Below are positions 16,966-26,421 of a stretch of DNA of 64,000 nucleotides, in pieces (position 1 is the stretch's first letter; every line of letters begins with the position of its first letter). This DNA is from CAZNKU01 sp964573775. Lineage in GTDB: Bacteria; Bacillota; Clostridia; Monoglobales; Firm-18. The notes below the pieces were generated by a model. It had not been told where the DNA came from. It searched no databases and was given only the letters and a program-made list of their open reading frames with translations. The position numbers were made by a program, and so were the translations under genes. The stretch lies in NCBI GenBank assembly GCA_964573775.1, contig CAZNKU010000002.1, positions 26,967 to 90,966 on the forward strand, read 5' to 3'.

Positions 16966-18879
16966 ATGGGGAATAATAAAAATTTTAAGCCATACATTCC
17001 GGCAGAAAATATTACTCCCGAGATTACTGTTACATCAGTAATTATGGGTATTATTCTTGCTGTAGTGTTTGGCGCTGCAAATGCTTATTTAGGACTTAGA
17101 GTAGGTCTTACGGTTTCTGCTTCTATTCCTGCTGCGGTAATTGCAATGGGCGTTATACGCGTAATTATGCGTAAAAATTCAATTCTTGAAAGTAATATTG
17201 TACAGACAACCGGTTCTGCAGGCGAATCGTTGGCGGCAGGTGCAATATTTACATTACCTGCACTTTTCCTTTGGGCAAGAGAAGGTATTATGGGTATGCC
17301 TACAATACTTGAAATAACTCTTATTGCTTTATTGGGCGGTCTTTTGGGTGTATTCTTTATGGTACCTCTTCGTAATGCACTTATTGTAAGAGAACACGGC
17401 ACATTGCCTTACCCTGAAGGTACTGCTTGTGCAGAGGTTCTTTTAGCAGGTGAAGAAGGCGGTGCAAACGCGTCTACAGTATTTGCAGGTATGGGCTTTG
17501 CGGCAATTTTCAAATTCATTATTGACGGTCTTAAAGCCGTTCCAGGTGAAATTACATTTGCTGTTAAAGGTTATGCAGGTGCAATAGGTACACAGATTTA
17601 TCCTGCTGTAATGAGTGTTGGTTATATCTGCGGTCCACGTATTTCATCTTATATGTTTGCGGGCGGTGTTCTTAGCTGGTTGGTACTGATTCCGCTTATC
17701 GTGCTTTTCGGCAAGGACTTGGTTATGTATCCCGGCACTGAAACTATCGGCTCAATTTATGCGGCAGGCGGTGCAAGCGGCATCTGGAGCACATATATAC
17801 GTTATATAGGTGCAGGTGCTTTGGCAGCGGGAGGTATCATAAGCCTTGTAAAATCTCTTCCGCTTATTGTACGTACTTTCGGTGATGCTCTTAAGAGTAT
17901 GTCACAGAACAGTATGATAAGTAATGAAAGAACAGCTCAGGATATAAATATTAAAATTGTTTTGATTGTGATTGTTATTCTTACACTTTTGGTATGGTTG
18001 GTTCCTGCTGTACCTGTATCACCGCTTGGTGCTGTTATAGTTGTTGTATTTGGCTTCTTCTTTGCAACAGTATCATCACGTATGGTTGGTCTTGTGGGAA
18101 GCAGTAACAACCCTGTATCAGGTATGGCTATTGCAACACTTTTAATTGCTACACTTATTCTTAAACTTACAGGTCAGGTGGGTGCAACAGGTATGCATGC
18201 CGCAATTGCTATCGGTTCTATAATCTGTATTGTTGCGGCAATTTCAGGTGATACATCTCAGGACCTTAAAACAGGATATTTGCTTGGTGCAACACCTAAA
18301 AAACAGCAGTATGCTGAAATTATTGGTGTAGTTGCAGCGGCATTTGCTATCGGCGGTACACTTTATCTTCTTGACAGTGCATGGCATTTTGGCTCTGCAG
18401 AAATTCCTGCTCCTCAGGCTACTTTAATGAAGATGATTGTTGAAGGCGTTATGGAGGGTAATCTTCCATGGGCATTGGTATTTACAGGTGTATTTATTGC
18501 AGTTGTTGCTGAAGTAGTAGGTGTTCCCGTACTACCTTTTGCAATTGGTGTTTATTTGCCGGTACATCTTAATGCCTGCATTATGGTAGGTGGTCTTGTA
18601 AGACATATACTTGATAAGGTAAAGGGTACAGAGGAAGAAAAGAAAGCAAAAGTTAATGACGGTATTTTGTTCTGCTCAGGTATGATTGCAGGTGAGGGAC
18701 TTGTAGGTATCATTCTTGCGGTGCTTGCTGTTGCAGGTGTGGACAAGGTAATAGATATTTCAGGTATGTTAGGAATGCCTGAAACTGTTGCAAATATAGC
18801 AAGTCTTGTGGTATTTGCACTTGTTGTTCTTAGCGTTCTTAAGTTTTCACTTTGGAAAAAACGCAGTAAACAACTATGA
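16966..18879 (+). CDS. OPT family oligopeptide transporter
   Basis: 637 residues with about 15 hydrophobic segments. The N-terminal cytoplasmic stretch PYIPAENITPEITVTSVIMG and the AANAYLGLRVGLTVSASIPAAV segment are typical of bacterial OPT transporters, as is the TGSAGESLAAGAIFTLPALF region near residue 85. It should take up small peptides, or peptide-like metal chelates, driven by proton symport. The downstream PqqD-like gene overlaps by four bases, so the two are translated together. Confidence 0.93.
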   Translation: MGNNKNFKPYIPAENITPEITVTSVIMGIILAVVFGAANAYLGLRVGLTVSASIPAAVIAMGVIRVIMRKNSILESNIVQTTGSAGESLAAGAIFTLPALFLWAREGIMGMPTILEITLIALLGGLLGVFFMVPLRNALIVREHGTLPYPEGTACAEVLLAGEEGGANASTVFAGMGFAAIFKFIIDGLKAVPGEITFAVKGYAGAIGTQIYPAVMSVGYICGPRISSYMFAGGVLSWLVLIPLIVLFGKDLVMYPGTETIGSIYAAGGASGIWSTYIRYIGAGALAAGGIISLVKSLPLIVRTFGDALKSMSQNSMISNERTAQDINIKIVLIVIVILTLLVWLVPAVPVSPLGAVIVVVFGFFFATVSSRMVGLVGSSNNPVSGMAIATLLIATLILKLTGQVGATGMHAAIAIGSIICIVAAISGDTSQDLKTGYLLGATPKKQQYAEIIGVVAAAFAIGGTLYLLDSAWHFGSAEIPAPQATLMKMIVEGVMEGNLPWALVFTGVFIAVVAEVVGVPVLPFAIGVYLPVHLNACIMVGGLVRHILDKVKGTEEEKKAKVNDGILFCSGMIAGEGLVGIILAVLAVAGVDKVIDISGMLGMPETVANIASLVVFALVVLSVLKFSLWKKRSKQL

Positions 18880-19226
18880 AAAAGAAAAATGTTATAACTA
18901 AAAATTATCTTGAGGGCATTCCCTTAAGACATCCTGATATTAATTGGTCAAAGGATAATGAAGGGCTTGTTACTCTTGAAATAGAAAACACGGGGTTTAT
19001 GAACCGTGTAGCTCAGAAGCTTTTTAAAAAACCTAAAATCAGTTATGTTCATCTAGATGAAATGGGTAGCTTTGTGTGGCCGGTTATGGATGGCGAAAAG
19101 AATCTTATAAAAATAGGTGAAGAAGTAAAAGAACACTTTGGAGAAAAGGCAGAGCCTTTATATGAAAGGTTGGCAAAGTATTTTCAAATACTGGAAAGTT
19201 ATCATTTTATACAATGGAATAATTGA
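18876..19226 (+). CDS. PqqD-like peptide-binding protein
   Basis: 116 residues. The central part (about 58-112) fits the PqqD winged-helix domain: YVHLDEMGSFVWPVMDGEKN followed by IGEEVKEHFG. PqqD domains present peptide substrates to radical-SAM enzymes, but no radical-SAM or precursor gene is nearby. The gene overlaps the OPT transporter by four bases (ATGA), so a role with transported peptides is plausible but not established. The N-terminal 50 residues are outside the domain and unassigned. Confidence 0.75.
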   Translation: MKKKNVITKNYLEGIPLRHPDINWSKDNEGLVTLEIENTGFMNRVAQKLFKKPKISYVHLDEMGSFVWPVMDGEKNLIKIGEEVKEHFGEKAEPLYERLAKYFQILESYHFIQWNN

Positions 19227-19244
19227 GTTTTAACAAATTAAAAA

Positions 19245-19275
19245 CTCCTACGGTGATATGCCGTAGGAGCTTTTT
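19245..19275. terminator. Terminator between pqqD-like and ltaS-like genes
   Basis: CTCCTACGG (19245-19253) pairs with CCGTAGGAG (19261-19269), followed by CTTTTTG. The convergent LTA-synthase-like gene ends at 19278, so it may act both ways. Confidence 0.85.
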
Positions 19276-19277
19276 GT

Positions 19278-22091
19278 TTATTCAAAAACATTTTTAAAAT
19301 AATCGACATTTACTACGCGGTCATTAATTTCCATAAGATGAATAATTTTTTTATTCATTTCATCAATGTATTCCTTGTTTTCGGCACCGTATGATGAAAT
19401 ATCTGTGCCCGGTTTATAGTGTATCTGCCCATCAAACCATGAACCGTTTGAAAAATATACATATCCCGGATATTCAGGATTAAAAGCATCATTACCCAGG
19501 TAATACCCGTTATTTAGTCCAAACAGATTTGTAATGGTAGGAACAATGTCAATAGCACCTGTAACCTTGGTTACGCTTACCGGTTCAATGCCGGGTGAGT
19601 AGATAAAGAACGGAACCTTTTCCGATATTTCACTGCCTGCTTCCTTTGAAAACTCTGCCAGTTTTTCTTTATCCTTATAACCGTACGCATAATGGTCCGC
19701 TATACCGATAATTACAGTGTTTTCATACAAACCGTCTTCTTTCAGGCGTTCAATCAGTGTTCTGAAGAACTCATCTGTGTCGTGTGCAAGTATGTTAATA
19801 ACCTGTGTTTCTGAATCCAGACTTTCATCAACAAGTTCAGGATATTTTTCCAATGCTCCGCCTATCCTGTTATCTACCACGTCATAAGGCAAGTGAGCAG
19901 AATAGGAGATAAAGAAGTCAAAGAATGTTCCTTCTGTCATATAATTATATACCGTGTCATTAAGAGGAACTTCGCTGTCCAGTACGCACTTTTCAATTGG
20001 CATATAGTCCATCAGACAATAATAGTTGCTGTAACCAAATTTTAAATGCATAGATTTTCTGTTATAGAAGTTTTTGCTGTTAAAGTGGAATGAGTTAACA
20101 TTATAACCTTCTTTGGCGAACAAGCTTGGCATAGCATAATCAAAGTTGTTGCTTGTAAAAACAGAAGATGACGAAGTTGTTGACGGACAATGAAAACCTG
20201 TATTCATTGAAAATTCCGAATTAAAGGTGTAACCGCTTCCCATATTCGGCATATAATGGTTTTCAAAGTTTATTCCGTTATCCATCATATATTTTATTGT
20301 AGGAGTATATTCTTCGGTTATCAGCCAGTCGTCCATACTTTCCATCAATACAAATACAACATTTTTACCCTTTAAAATACCTGTCATTTCGTTTTGATGA
20401 ACATTCTTCTTTTCAACAAAGTAATCGTCACATTCCTTAATTTCCTCTTTTGTATACTGCTGAGTTTCAAACATGGTTCTGTATATGCTTTTGAAAGTAA
20501 ACTGATAAAATCCGCACATATTCAATGATTTGTTTGCATCTGTAAAGTTTTTGTATACCAGAACGGGTCTTTCCCATACTTCCCATGCACCGTTTTTTAT
20601 CTGTATTTTAGTATCTATAAGAATTCCTGCATGTAAAGCAGCTACCAGTAAGAACGGTATTATACACTTAATATATTTTAAATATCTTTCATATTTGTTT
20701 TTGTATACAGGTTTTTTCCACAAAATCAATGTAATGACTAAAAATGATATATATATAAGAATAACAGATATTACCCGTCCGTTAATATACGGCAGTGCTT
20801 CACTTACATAGTCCATTCCTTCTCCGGCAAGAAGTATTGCTCTTATCCACATATACTGGTTGAATATACAGAAATAAATGTAATTTACAAAGAACAATAT
20901 TCCAAACAAAAGATATATAACTGCATATAATAATTTGCCTAGTTTTTGGGGCAAGACAGCATAACAGAAGTAAAATATGCCAAATATCCAGAAAATGTCA
21001 AACAATATGGGAACTATATAATATTTTACATCATTTATAACTATAAAGTTAATTACATATCTTAGTATAAAATCTGTCAGGAAGAAAGGAAAAACCGCAC
21101 AAAAAACAAAAATAATGCGTGAATCCTTTGTTTTTTTAAATTCGGACAAATCTTTTTTGAATTGTACAAAACTCTGCTTGGCTTGTTTTATAAGCTCAGC
21201 TAATCCGATTTTTTTCATCTTAACAGCTACTGATGTTAAAAGGAATGTTATAATAGCCGAGAAAATTTTTGATTGCAGAAAATCAGAAAACAATACATCT
21301 ACATAAAGCCACATAACGGCTGTGTCTGCAATCAATATAAAAACACTCATCTTTAAAAATGACACAGGACTGTCCGGTATTATATCAATAGCAGACGGTC
21401 TTGCCTTTTTAAGTCCGTAAAGTGCAATAAGGGATATTGCACAAGCAATTATTGTGCTTATAAGATTCCATATATGAAGTATTTTAAATAATAGCCCGTA
21501 TATGGCAATGTTTATCAGTATTGCAATTGCTGTGAATATGATTTTTTTATATTTACAATATAATTTTTTTGTTTTTCCCAAAACATTTCCTGACTTCAGG
21601 ATTTTTACTGCACAAATTACAAATGTTGCCAATACAATAAACCAAACGGTATAATGCTCGTTGTATTTTGATATCAAAAATACTGTGTTGGCACCTGTCA
21701 GTACAGCAAGCCACAGCGCCAACGAAATGTGTTTGCACTTGGTAAAGCTGATAAAAATCATTGCAAACAGAAGAAATCTCAACAGCATAAATGTTTCAAA
21801 TTTGCAAAAACACAGAGCATTATTTGAAATGAGTATGATAAAATTAAAGCACGTCAGTGCGAAACGTCTTTTGTTTTTTATACCACGTACTGTTTTATAA
21901 CAAATATGGCACAATGCAGATGCCAATATAAAATCCAACGCTATTGAAATTATGAAATATTTTTTATCAATGCTTATTCCGGAATTGATATTATAAAATG
22001 CTGTAAACGTGATGTAAACTAAAGGTATTGCAATACATATCAAAAGACTGAGGAAGTTTTTTGATATGTATACTTTTTTAGTGTTGTGCAT
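19278..22091 (-). CDS. LTA-synthase-like membrane sulfatase-fold enzyme
   Basis: 937 residues, longer than typical LtaS (about 650). The first half has many membrane segments, roughly a dozen, and the catalytic domain starts near residue 570. It shows KNVVFVLMESMDDWLI with the metal-binding Glu, GSGYTFNSEFSMNTG with the probable catalytic Thr, and IIGIADHYAYGYKDKEKLAE with Asp/His ligands. It would transfer glycerol- or ribitol-phosphate units outside the membrane to build a teichoic-type polymer. It is the last of a three-gene minus-strand operon with two glycosylation genes. Substrate is inferred from family only. Confidence 0.87.
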   Translation of the reverse strand: MHNTKKVYISKNFLSLLICIAIPLVYITFTAFYNINSGISIDKKYFIISIALDFILASALCHICYKTVRGIKNKRRFALTCFNFIILISNNALCFCKFETFMLLRFLLFAMIFISFTKCKHISLALWLAVLTGANTVFLISKYNEHYTVWFIVLATFVICAVKILKSGNVLGKTKKLYCKYKKIIFTAIAILINIAIYGLLFKILHIWNLISTIIACAISLIALYGLKKARPSAIDIIPDSPVSFLKMSVFILIADTAVMWLYVDVLFSDFLQSKIFSAIITFLLTSVAVKMKKIGLAELIKQAKQSFVQFKKDLSEFKKTKDSRIIFVFCAVFPFFLTDFILRYVINFIVINDVKYYIVPILFDIFWIFGIFYFCYAVLPQKLGKLLYAVIYLLFGILFFVNYIYFCIFNQYMWIRAILLAGEGMDYVSEALPYINGRVISVILIYISFLVITLILWKKPVYKNKYERYLKYIKCIIPFLLVAALHAGILIDTKIQIKNGAWEVWERPVLVYKNFTDANKSLNMCGFYQFTFKSIYRTMFETQQYTKEEIKECDDYFVEKKNVHQNEMTGILKGKNVVFVLMESMDDWLITEEYTPTIKYMMDNGINFENHYMPNMGSGYTFNSEFSMNTGFHCPSTTSSSSVFTSNNFDYAMPSLFAKEGYNVNSFHFNSKNFYNRKSMHLKFGYSNYYCLMDYMPIEKCVLDSEVPLNDTVYNYMTEGTFFDFFISYSAHLPYDVVDNRIGGALEKYPELVDESLDSETQVINILAHDTDEFFRTLIERLKEDGLYENTVIIGIADHYAYGYKDKEKLAEFSKEAGSEISEKVPFFIYSPGIEPVSVTKVTGAIDIVPTITNLFGLNNGYYLGNDAFNPEYPGYVYFSNGSWFDGQIHYKPGTDISSYGAENKEYIDEMNKKIIHLMEINDRVVNVDYFKNVFE

Positions 22092-22092
22092 A

Positions 22093-23064
22093 TTAATCCT
22101 CCAAATATAAATTGGAATTTTGTATATTGGTTTCTCTTACAATGAAAACAGGACGGTTTTTGATTTCCAGATATGTTTTTGACAAATATTGTCCCATTAT
22201 TCCCATACAGAACAACTGTACTCCGGATACAAAGAAAATAATACAAACCAATGATGGATAACCTGCAACCGGATCACCGAAAATAAGGGTTTTTGCTATA
22301 AAAACAACAATCATTACAAAAGAAATTATACAAAACAGCAGACCTATTACAGAAGCTATTGCCAAAGGTGCATTTGAAAATGCAATGATTCCGTCTAATG
22401 AGTAGAAAAACAGTTTCCAGAAGGACCACTTTGTTTCTCCGGCTCTTCTTTCAATATTTTCATACTCCAACCACTTTGTTTTAAAGCCTACCCAACCGAA
22501 AATACCTTTTGAAAATCTGTTGTATTCTTTAAGTGAAAGTATGGCGTTAACCATAGTTCTTTTCATAAGTCTGAAGTCTCTGGCACCGTCTACGATATCG
22601 GCTTTTGAAATTTTATTGATTAACTTATAAAACATTCTTGCAAAAAATGAGCGTATTGGTGGCTCGCCCTTACGAGTTGTTCTTCTTGTTGCACAGCAAT
22701 CGTAATCCTCTTCCTTAAGAGCTTTGTACATATCCTCAAGCATAGCAGGAGGGTCCTGTAAGTCTACATCCATAACAGCAACATAGTTACCGCTTGCGGC
22801 TTTTAAGCCTGCATACATTGCACCTTCTTTACCGAAATTACGGGATAAAAGTACATAACGGACTTTAGGGTCGTTTTCTGCATATTTTTTCATTACCGCT
22901 GCAGTGTTGTCCTTTGAACCGTCATCCACAAATATATACTCGAAATCAACGCCGTAATTTTCACACATTTTCTCGGCGGTTTTATTGATTTCTTCAATAA
23001 AATATGGAATTGCTTCTTCTTCATTGAAGCATGGAACAACCACACTTATAAGTTCTTTTGTCAT
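22093..23064 (-). CDS. GtrB-like GT2 polyprenyl-phosphate glycosyltransferase
   Basis: 323 residues. The GT2 domain (about 1-230) has ISVVVPCFNEEEAIPYFI, FVDDGSKDNT and VAVMDVDLQDPPAML, the signature of dolichol-/undecaprenyl-phosphate sugar transferases. Two C-terminal membrane helices follow. It should load a sugar onto undecaprenyl phosphate on the cytoplasmic side. The start at 23064 is fixed by GGAGGTG; the longer frame up to 23139 overlaps the upstream gene and has no ribosome binding site. Upstream partner carries the GtrA flippase domain and downstream partner is an LTA-synthase-like enzyme. Confidence 0.9.
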   Translation of the reverse strand: MTKELISVVVPCFNEEEAIPYFIEEINKTAEKMCENYGVDFEYIFVDDGSKDNTAAVMKKYAENDPKVRYVLLSRNFGKEGAMYAGLKAASGNYVAVMDVDLQDPPAMLEDMYKALKEEDYDCCATRRTTRKGEPPIRSFFARMFYKLINKISKADIVDGARDFRLMKRTMVNAILSLKEYNRFSKGIFGWVGFKTKWLEYENIERRAGETKWSFWKLFFYSLDGIIAFSNAPLAIASVIGLLFCIISFVMIVVFIAKTLIFGDPVAGYPSLVCIIFFVSGVQLFCMGIMGQYLSKTYLEIKNRPVFIVRETNIQNSNLYLED

Positions 23065-23086
23065 TTGTTGCACCTCCGGATTATGC

Positions 23087-24913
23087 TTATGAATCACTTT
23101 CATTTTTGTTTTTGAATATAAATAATTTGCTTGCCACATAGTTAAGAACCACTACAATAACATTTGAAATTATTTTCAGCAATGTGGAATTAAATAGTAA
23201 TAAATCAACGCCTATCCACATTATACCCACATCTAAAAATCCTGTTAAAATTCTGCAGGCAAAGAAGGAAGATGCCTCTTTTACCAGAATGGCAGGTTTT
23301 AGTGATTTACTTTCAAATACCCATATTTTATTTGTTACATATGCAACAATAACCGATACAAACCAGGCTATAACAGTAGCTGTAACATTTTCAATATGCA
23401 ATTTGTTGTAAAGGACATAGTATGTTATTATATTGGAAATTGTTGTTACAATACCAAAAACAATATAGTTCATCTGAGTTTTGTATTTTTGATAAATATT
23501 TATTGCCTTTGTGAAGTATTCATTGTCTGAACTGAAGCTTTCCAAACCGCAAACAGCAAGTATTATGAATATCCAGCTTACTACATACGAGTATCTTCCC
23601 TGAGTTTCCAGCAGCATAAATGCCGCACCAAATCCGCACAGTAAAAGGAACATAAGTGCAAGATTTTGGGTTTTGTTTTTATTTACAAAAGTACATAGTG
23701 ACAAAATCAATACAATAACATATGTTGCCTGAAACGGTATTGGCAAAGGATAAGGAAATGGTGTATCCGTATCAAATGTCGCCCAGTATGTTCCGCTACA
23801 GTCACCGATTGACCACTGATTTGCAAATTTTTTACCGTAGAAACCGGCAATTTCCAAAGGTGTTCTTTCACTTAGTCTTTCCCGTATAACCTCAAAACAT
23901 TTTTTTGATAAGTCGTCACTTTTTAAATGTTCATCAACAAAATGAGCATCCTCAAGATTCCATGTTCCGTTGTGTTCAAAATTACTCCCCTTTAGCATAA
24001 GGGTTGCATAGCTTGGCTCTTTTGCCTGCCATAGGGGTTGTTCTATAACATTGGTTGCCATAAGAATACCGCTTACAATTAAGCTTACTGTAAAATAACC
24101 AACAATTATTGATGCCATTGATGCTATTTTGTTTTTTGAAGTGAATATAAATATAAACAGTCCGAAAGCAATAAGGAATATAATTGCTACGCCACGGAAC
24201 ATATTGCTAAAATACAGTACAGCACCGCACTCTAAGAATCTCAAAAGCTTGTGGTTTTCTGCATTCACCGCTTTATGGAACAGTATAACACTTAGCAAAA
24301 ATAAAGGTACGCCTACTGTTTCGGTACAGTATGTGGAGCTGTAGGAAACAAGTGACGGATATATTGAAGCAATAAGTGCTGCAATTAATCTGTTTCTGTC
24401 ACTTTTTATATAGTAACCTGATAGCTTGTATATTAAATATACCGATAAAACAGATAATGCAAGACCAACACATTTCATTGCTATAATATGGTACGGACCA
24501 AAAAGCTTAATCATTCCTGCCATATAAAGCATCATTGGTGTAAGGTGAGGAAATCTTGCAAGGTAGCCGTAGTCTCTTAGTTGGCTTACATTACCGTTAA
24601 GAAATTCCTTGGCAGTATTGTATATTGTAAGAAAGTCCGATACCGGTACGCTTTTTACATTAATAATCCATATAAGTCTTATTATAAAAGCTATTAATAA
24701 AATTATCAGAAGTTTGGATTTGGTTTTAAGTTTTGAAAAAACCGTAATTATTCCGGCTAAAAAACCTGCACCTAACAATATCGTCAGCTTGTATTGCCAT
24801 GGTGACATATGTGAAGTAGTTAACAGACCCGTTGATACCAACACAAGTATTGCAAGGGCTATGGCTACAAGAACACTTAAAAATATAAATGAAATTTTTG
24901 CAATTTTATTCAT
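23087..24913 (-). CDS. GT-C membrane glycosyltransferase fused to GtrA-like flippase domain
   Basis: 608 residues. Residues 1-465 form a multi-span ArnT/PMT-like (GT-C) protein with an extracytoplasmic loop after the first spans. Residues about 475-608, beginning MNYIVFGIVTTISNIITYY, are a complete four-helix GtrA-like domain, ending NVIVVVLNYVASKLFIFKNK. In the usual three-component systems these are separate genes: GtrB loads the lipid carrier, GtrA flips it, and a GT-C enzyme transfers the sugar outside. Here flippase and transferase are one polypeptide, with GtrB 22 bases downstream. Start follows GGAGG. Confidence 0.85.
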   Translation of the reverse strand: MNKIAKISFIFLSVLVAIALAILVLVSTGLLTTSHMSPWQYKLTILLGAGFLAGIITVFSKLKTKSKLLIILLIAFIIRLIWIINVKSVPVSDFLTIYNTAKEFLNGNVSQLRDYGYLARFPHLTPMMLYMAGMIKLFGPYHIIAMKCVGLALSVLSVYLIYKLSGYYIKSDRNRLIAALIASIYPSLVSYSSTYCTETVGVPLFLLSVILFHKAVNAENHKLLRFLECGAVLYFSNMFRGVAIIFLIAFGLFIFIFTSKNKIASMASIIVGYFTVSLIVSGILMATNVIEQPLWQAKEPSYATLMLKGSNFEHNGTWNLEDAHFVDEHLKSDDLSKKCFEVIRERLSERTPLEIAGFYGKKFANQWSIGDCSGTYWATFDTDTPFPYPLPIPFQATYVIVLILSLCTFVNKNKTQNLALMFLLLCGFGAAFMLLETQGRYSYVVSWIFIILAVCGLESFSSDNEYFTKAINIYQKYKTQMNYIVFGIVTTISNIITYYVLYNKLHIENVTATVIAWFVSVIVAYVTNKIWVFESKSLKPAILVKEASSFFACRILTGFLDVGIMWIGVDLLLFNSTLLKIISNVIVVVLNYVASKLFIFKNKNESDS

Positions 24914-24940
24914 ATTAACCTCCGATTTGATTATTAAAAT

Positions 24941-24969
24941 ATTATATCACCTGACATATAAAAAGTCAA
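24941..24969 (-). promoter_or_regulatory. Promoter of teichoic-acid glycosylation operon
   Basis: On the minus strand TTGACT (24964-24969), 17-base spacer, TATAAT (24941-24946). In the rest of the divergent gap (24970-25160) I see AT-rich sequence and no further feature. Confidence 0.8.
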
Positions 24970-25162
24970 CAAAGACAGTTTTGTGTCAATGTCTGTTGGT
25001 TTTCGGTTTGTGTCGCATCTTAAAAATATTTTAACTGTAAAAGCTACATTTACAACAACTGTTTACTATATCGGTATAGAGCTTGAATATCTGCCTATGC
25101 TTTATGTTGTTTCAACAAATAATATTTTTGGAATTTTTAACTCTTTTTCCTGTATTTGATGG

Positions 25163-25191
25163 TTGCTGAAGTTTACATAATATGATATAAT
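25163..25191 (+). promoter_or_regulatory. Promoter for cell-wall hydrolase
   Basis: TTGCTG (25163-25168), 17 bases, TATAAT (25186-25191), about 40 bases before the start codon. Confidence 0.65.
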
Positions 25192-25231
25192 TTCTATGCA
25201 ATTAACATTAAATACAGGAAAGGAGAAGATG

Positions 25232-26068
25232 ATGTTTCATAAGTTTTTAGCTGTTGTTACGATTGTGATTATGCTTTGTACCTCTTTGGGATTTGGTGTA
25301 TACGGTGACAACAGTATGCCAATCAGTATTTATGTTAATGAAAAGGAGATTTGCACAGACAGCAATGCTTATATTGAGAATGGAACAACTTATGTTCCTG
25401 TCCGTGCAATTTGTAATGCAATGGGGGTTAAGGACATTGAATGGAATGACTCTCATAAAAAGGCAACGATAAAAGGATATAGCAAATTGGAATTTTATAT
25501 AGGCAAAAGCTATGCCTATGTAAACGGAGAAAAGAAACAAATGCCTGTAAAGGCTGTTCTTAAAAACGGAAGAACAATGGTACCTGTAAGATTTTTTGCT
25601 GAAAATTCAGATGCACAAGTAAAGTGGGATGACACCTTGCACTCTGTAAAAATAACGAAAGACGGAGTAAATGTTCCGTCAAAATACTGTGCAAACAGTT
25701 ATTCGGCAGATGACATTTTGTGGCTTTCGAGAATTGTTCATGCGGAAAGTGCAGGTGAGCCTGTAAATGGGCAGATTGCGGTAGCAAATGTGGTTTTAAA
25801 CCGTGTAAAAGATATTAACTATCCTAACACAATTTATGGTGTTATATTTGACCGTAACTACGGCATACAGTTTCAGCCTGTTGCAAACGGCACTATATAT
25901 AATACTCCTTCAAAAAAGAGTGTGTATGCGGCAAAAAGAGCTGCAAACGGTGAAAGTTATGCAGGTGAAAGTCTGTATTTTCTGAATGAAAAAATAGCTA
26001 CAAATTTCTGGATTGTAAATAACAGAAAATATTACACAACAATAAGTAATCATTCATTTTATCTATAA
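25232..26068 (+). CDS. Secreted SleB/CwlJ-type cell-wall hydrolase with amine-oxidase-N domain
   Basis: 278 residues. Signal peptide (about 1-27, MFHKFLAVVTIVIMLCTSLG), then a copper-amine-oxidase N-terminal-like domain (about 30-145) with GTTYVPVRAICNAMG and GRTMVPVRFFAENSDAQV, two VPVR repeats. The C-terminal hydrolase_2 domain (about 150-278) has ILWLSRIVHAESAGEPVNGQ with the catalytic Glu, as in spore-cortex lytic enzymes. It should cleave glycosidic bonds in peptidoglycan outside the cell or in the cortex. AAAGGAG at 25219-25225 supports the second ATG (25232); 25229 is possible. Confidence 0.87.
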   Translation: MFHKFLAVVTIVIMLCTSLGFGVYGDNSMPISIYVNEKEICTDSNAYIENGTTYVPVRAICNAMGVKDIEWNDSHKKATIKGYSKLEFYIGKSYAYVNGEKKQMPVKAVLKNGRTMVPVRFFAENSDAQVKWDDTLHSVKITKDGVNVPSKYCANSYSADDILWLSRIVHAESAGEPVNGQIAVANVVLNRVKDINYPNTIYGVIFDRNYGIQFQPVANGTIYNTPSKKSVYAAKRAANGESYAGESLYFLNEKIATNFWIVNNRKYYTTISNHSFYL

Positions 26069-26078
26069 TAGGGAATGT

Positions 26079-26210
26079 AAAAAAGTGTTTAGAAAAAACA
26101 CTTCAACCCCCTGCCCCCAATCTTGGGGGATTAAGGTGCACTTTTGTGTAATATAGGAAATTGCAAAAGTGGAAATTGCAAAAGTGGCAATTTCCTATAA
26201 GATAAAAAAA
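26079..26210. repeat. Interspersed hairpin-rich repeat, copy B
   Basis: Same order of elements as copy A at 14866-15030. AAAAAAGTGTTT with AAAAAACAC (26079-26101) leads, then CCCCCAA/TTGGGGG (26114-26129), the CACTTTTGTGTAATATAG block, and an outer ATAGGAAATTG/CAATTTCCTAT hairpin (26153-26198). The last hairpin contains an internal duplication of GAAATTGCAAAAGTG. Stem differences between copies A and B (CCCTCAA versus CCCCCAA, ATAGAAAATTG versus ATAGGAAATTG) are compensated on both arms, so the hairpin rather than the sequence is kept. Confidence 0.75.
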
Positions 26211-26284
26211 GCGCAGAACACAAAAAGAAATTTATGTTTTGTTTATGAATGGTACAATTTTAAAAGAAGAATATTGAGTTTGTT

Positions 26285-26320
26285 GAAAAGCTGAATTTGA
26301 TTTCGGCTTTTCTCTTTTTT
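26285..26320 (+). terminator. Probable terminator of cell-wall hydrolase gene
   Basis: GAAAAGCTGAA pairs with TTTCGGCTTTTC (one G-T pair) and is followed by TCTTTTTTG. The rest of 26321-26421 shows no feature. Confidence 0.7.
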
Positions 26321-26421
26321 GTTCTTTTGCTACAAACAAACGTTCGCCTTCGCAGTATAAACATACAACTTTGGCTCAGTTTGTTCGTTCTGCATCTTTT
26401 TTTCCTATTCCACGGAACATT

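Noticed and set aside
22040..24913. Plus-strand and alternative minus-strand frames across the glycosylation operon
   Set aside because: They are shadows of genes with clear families and ribosome binding sites; none has a site or domain of its own.
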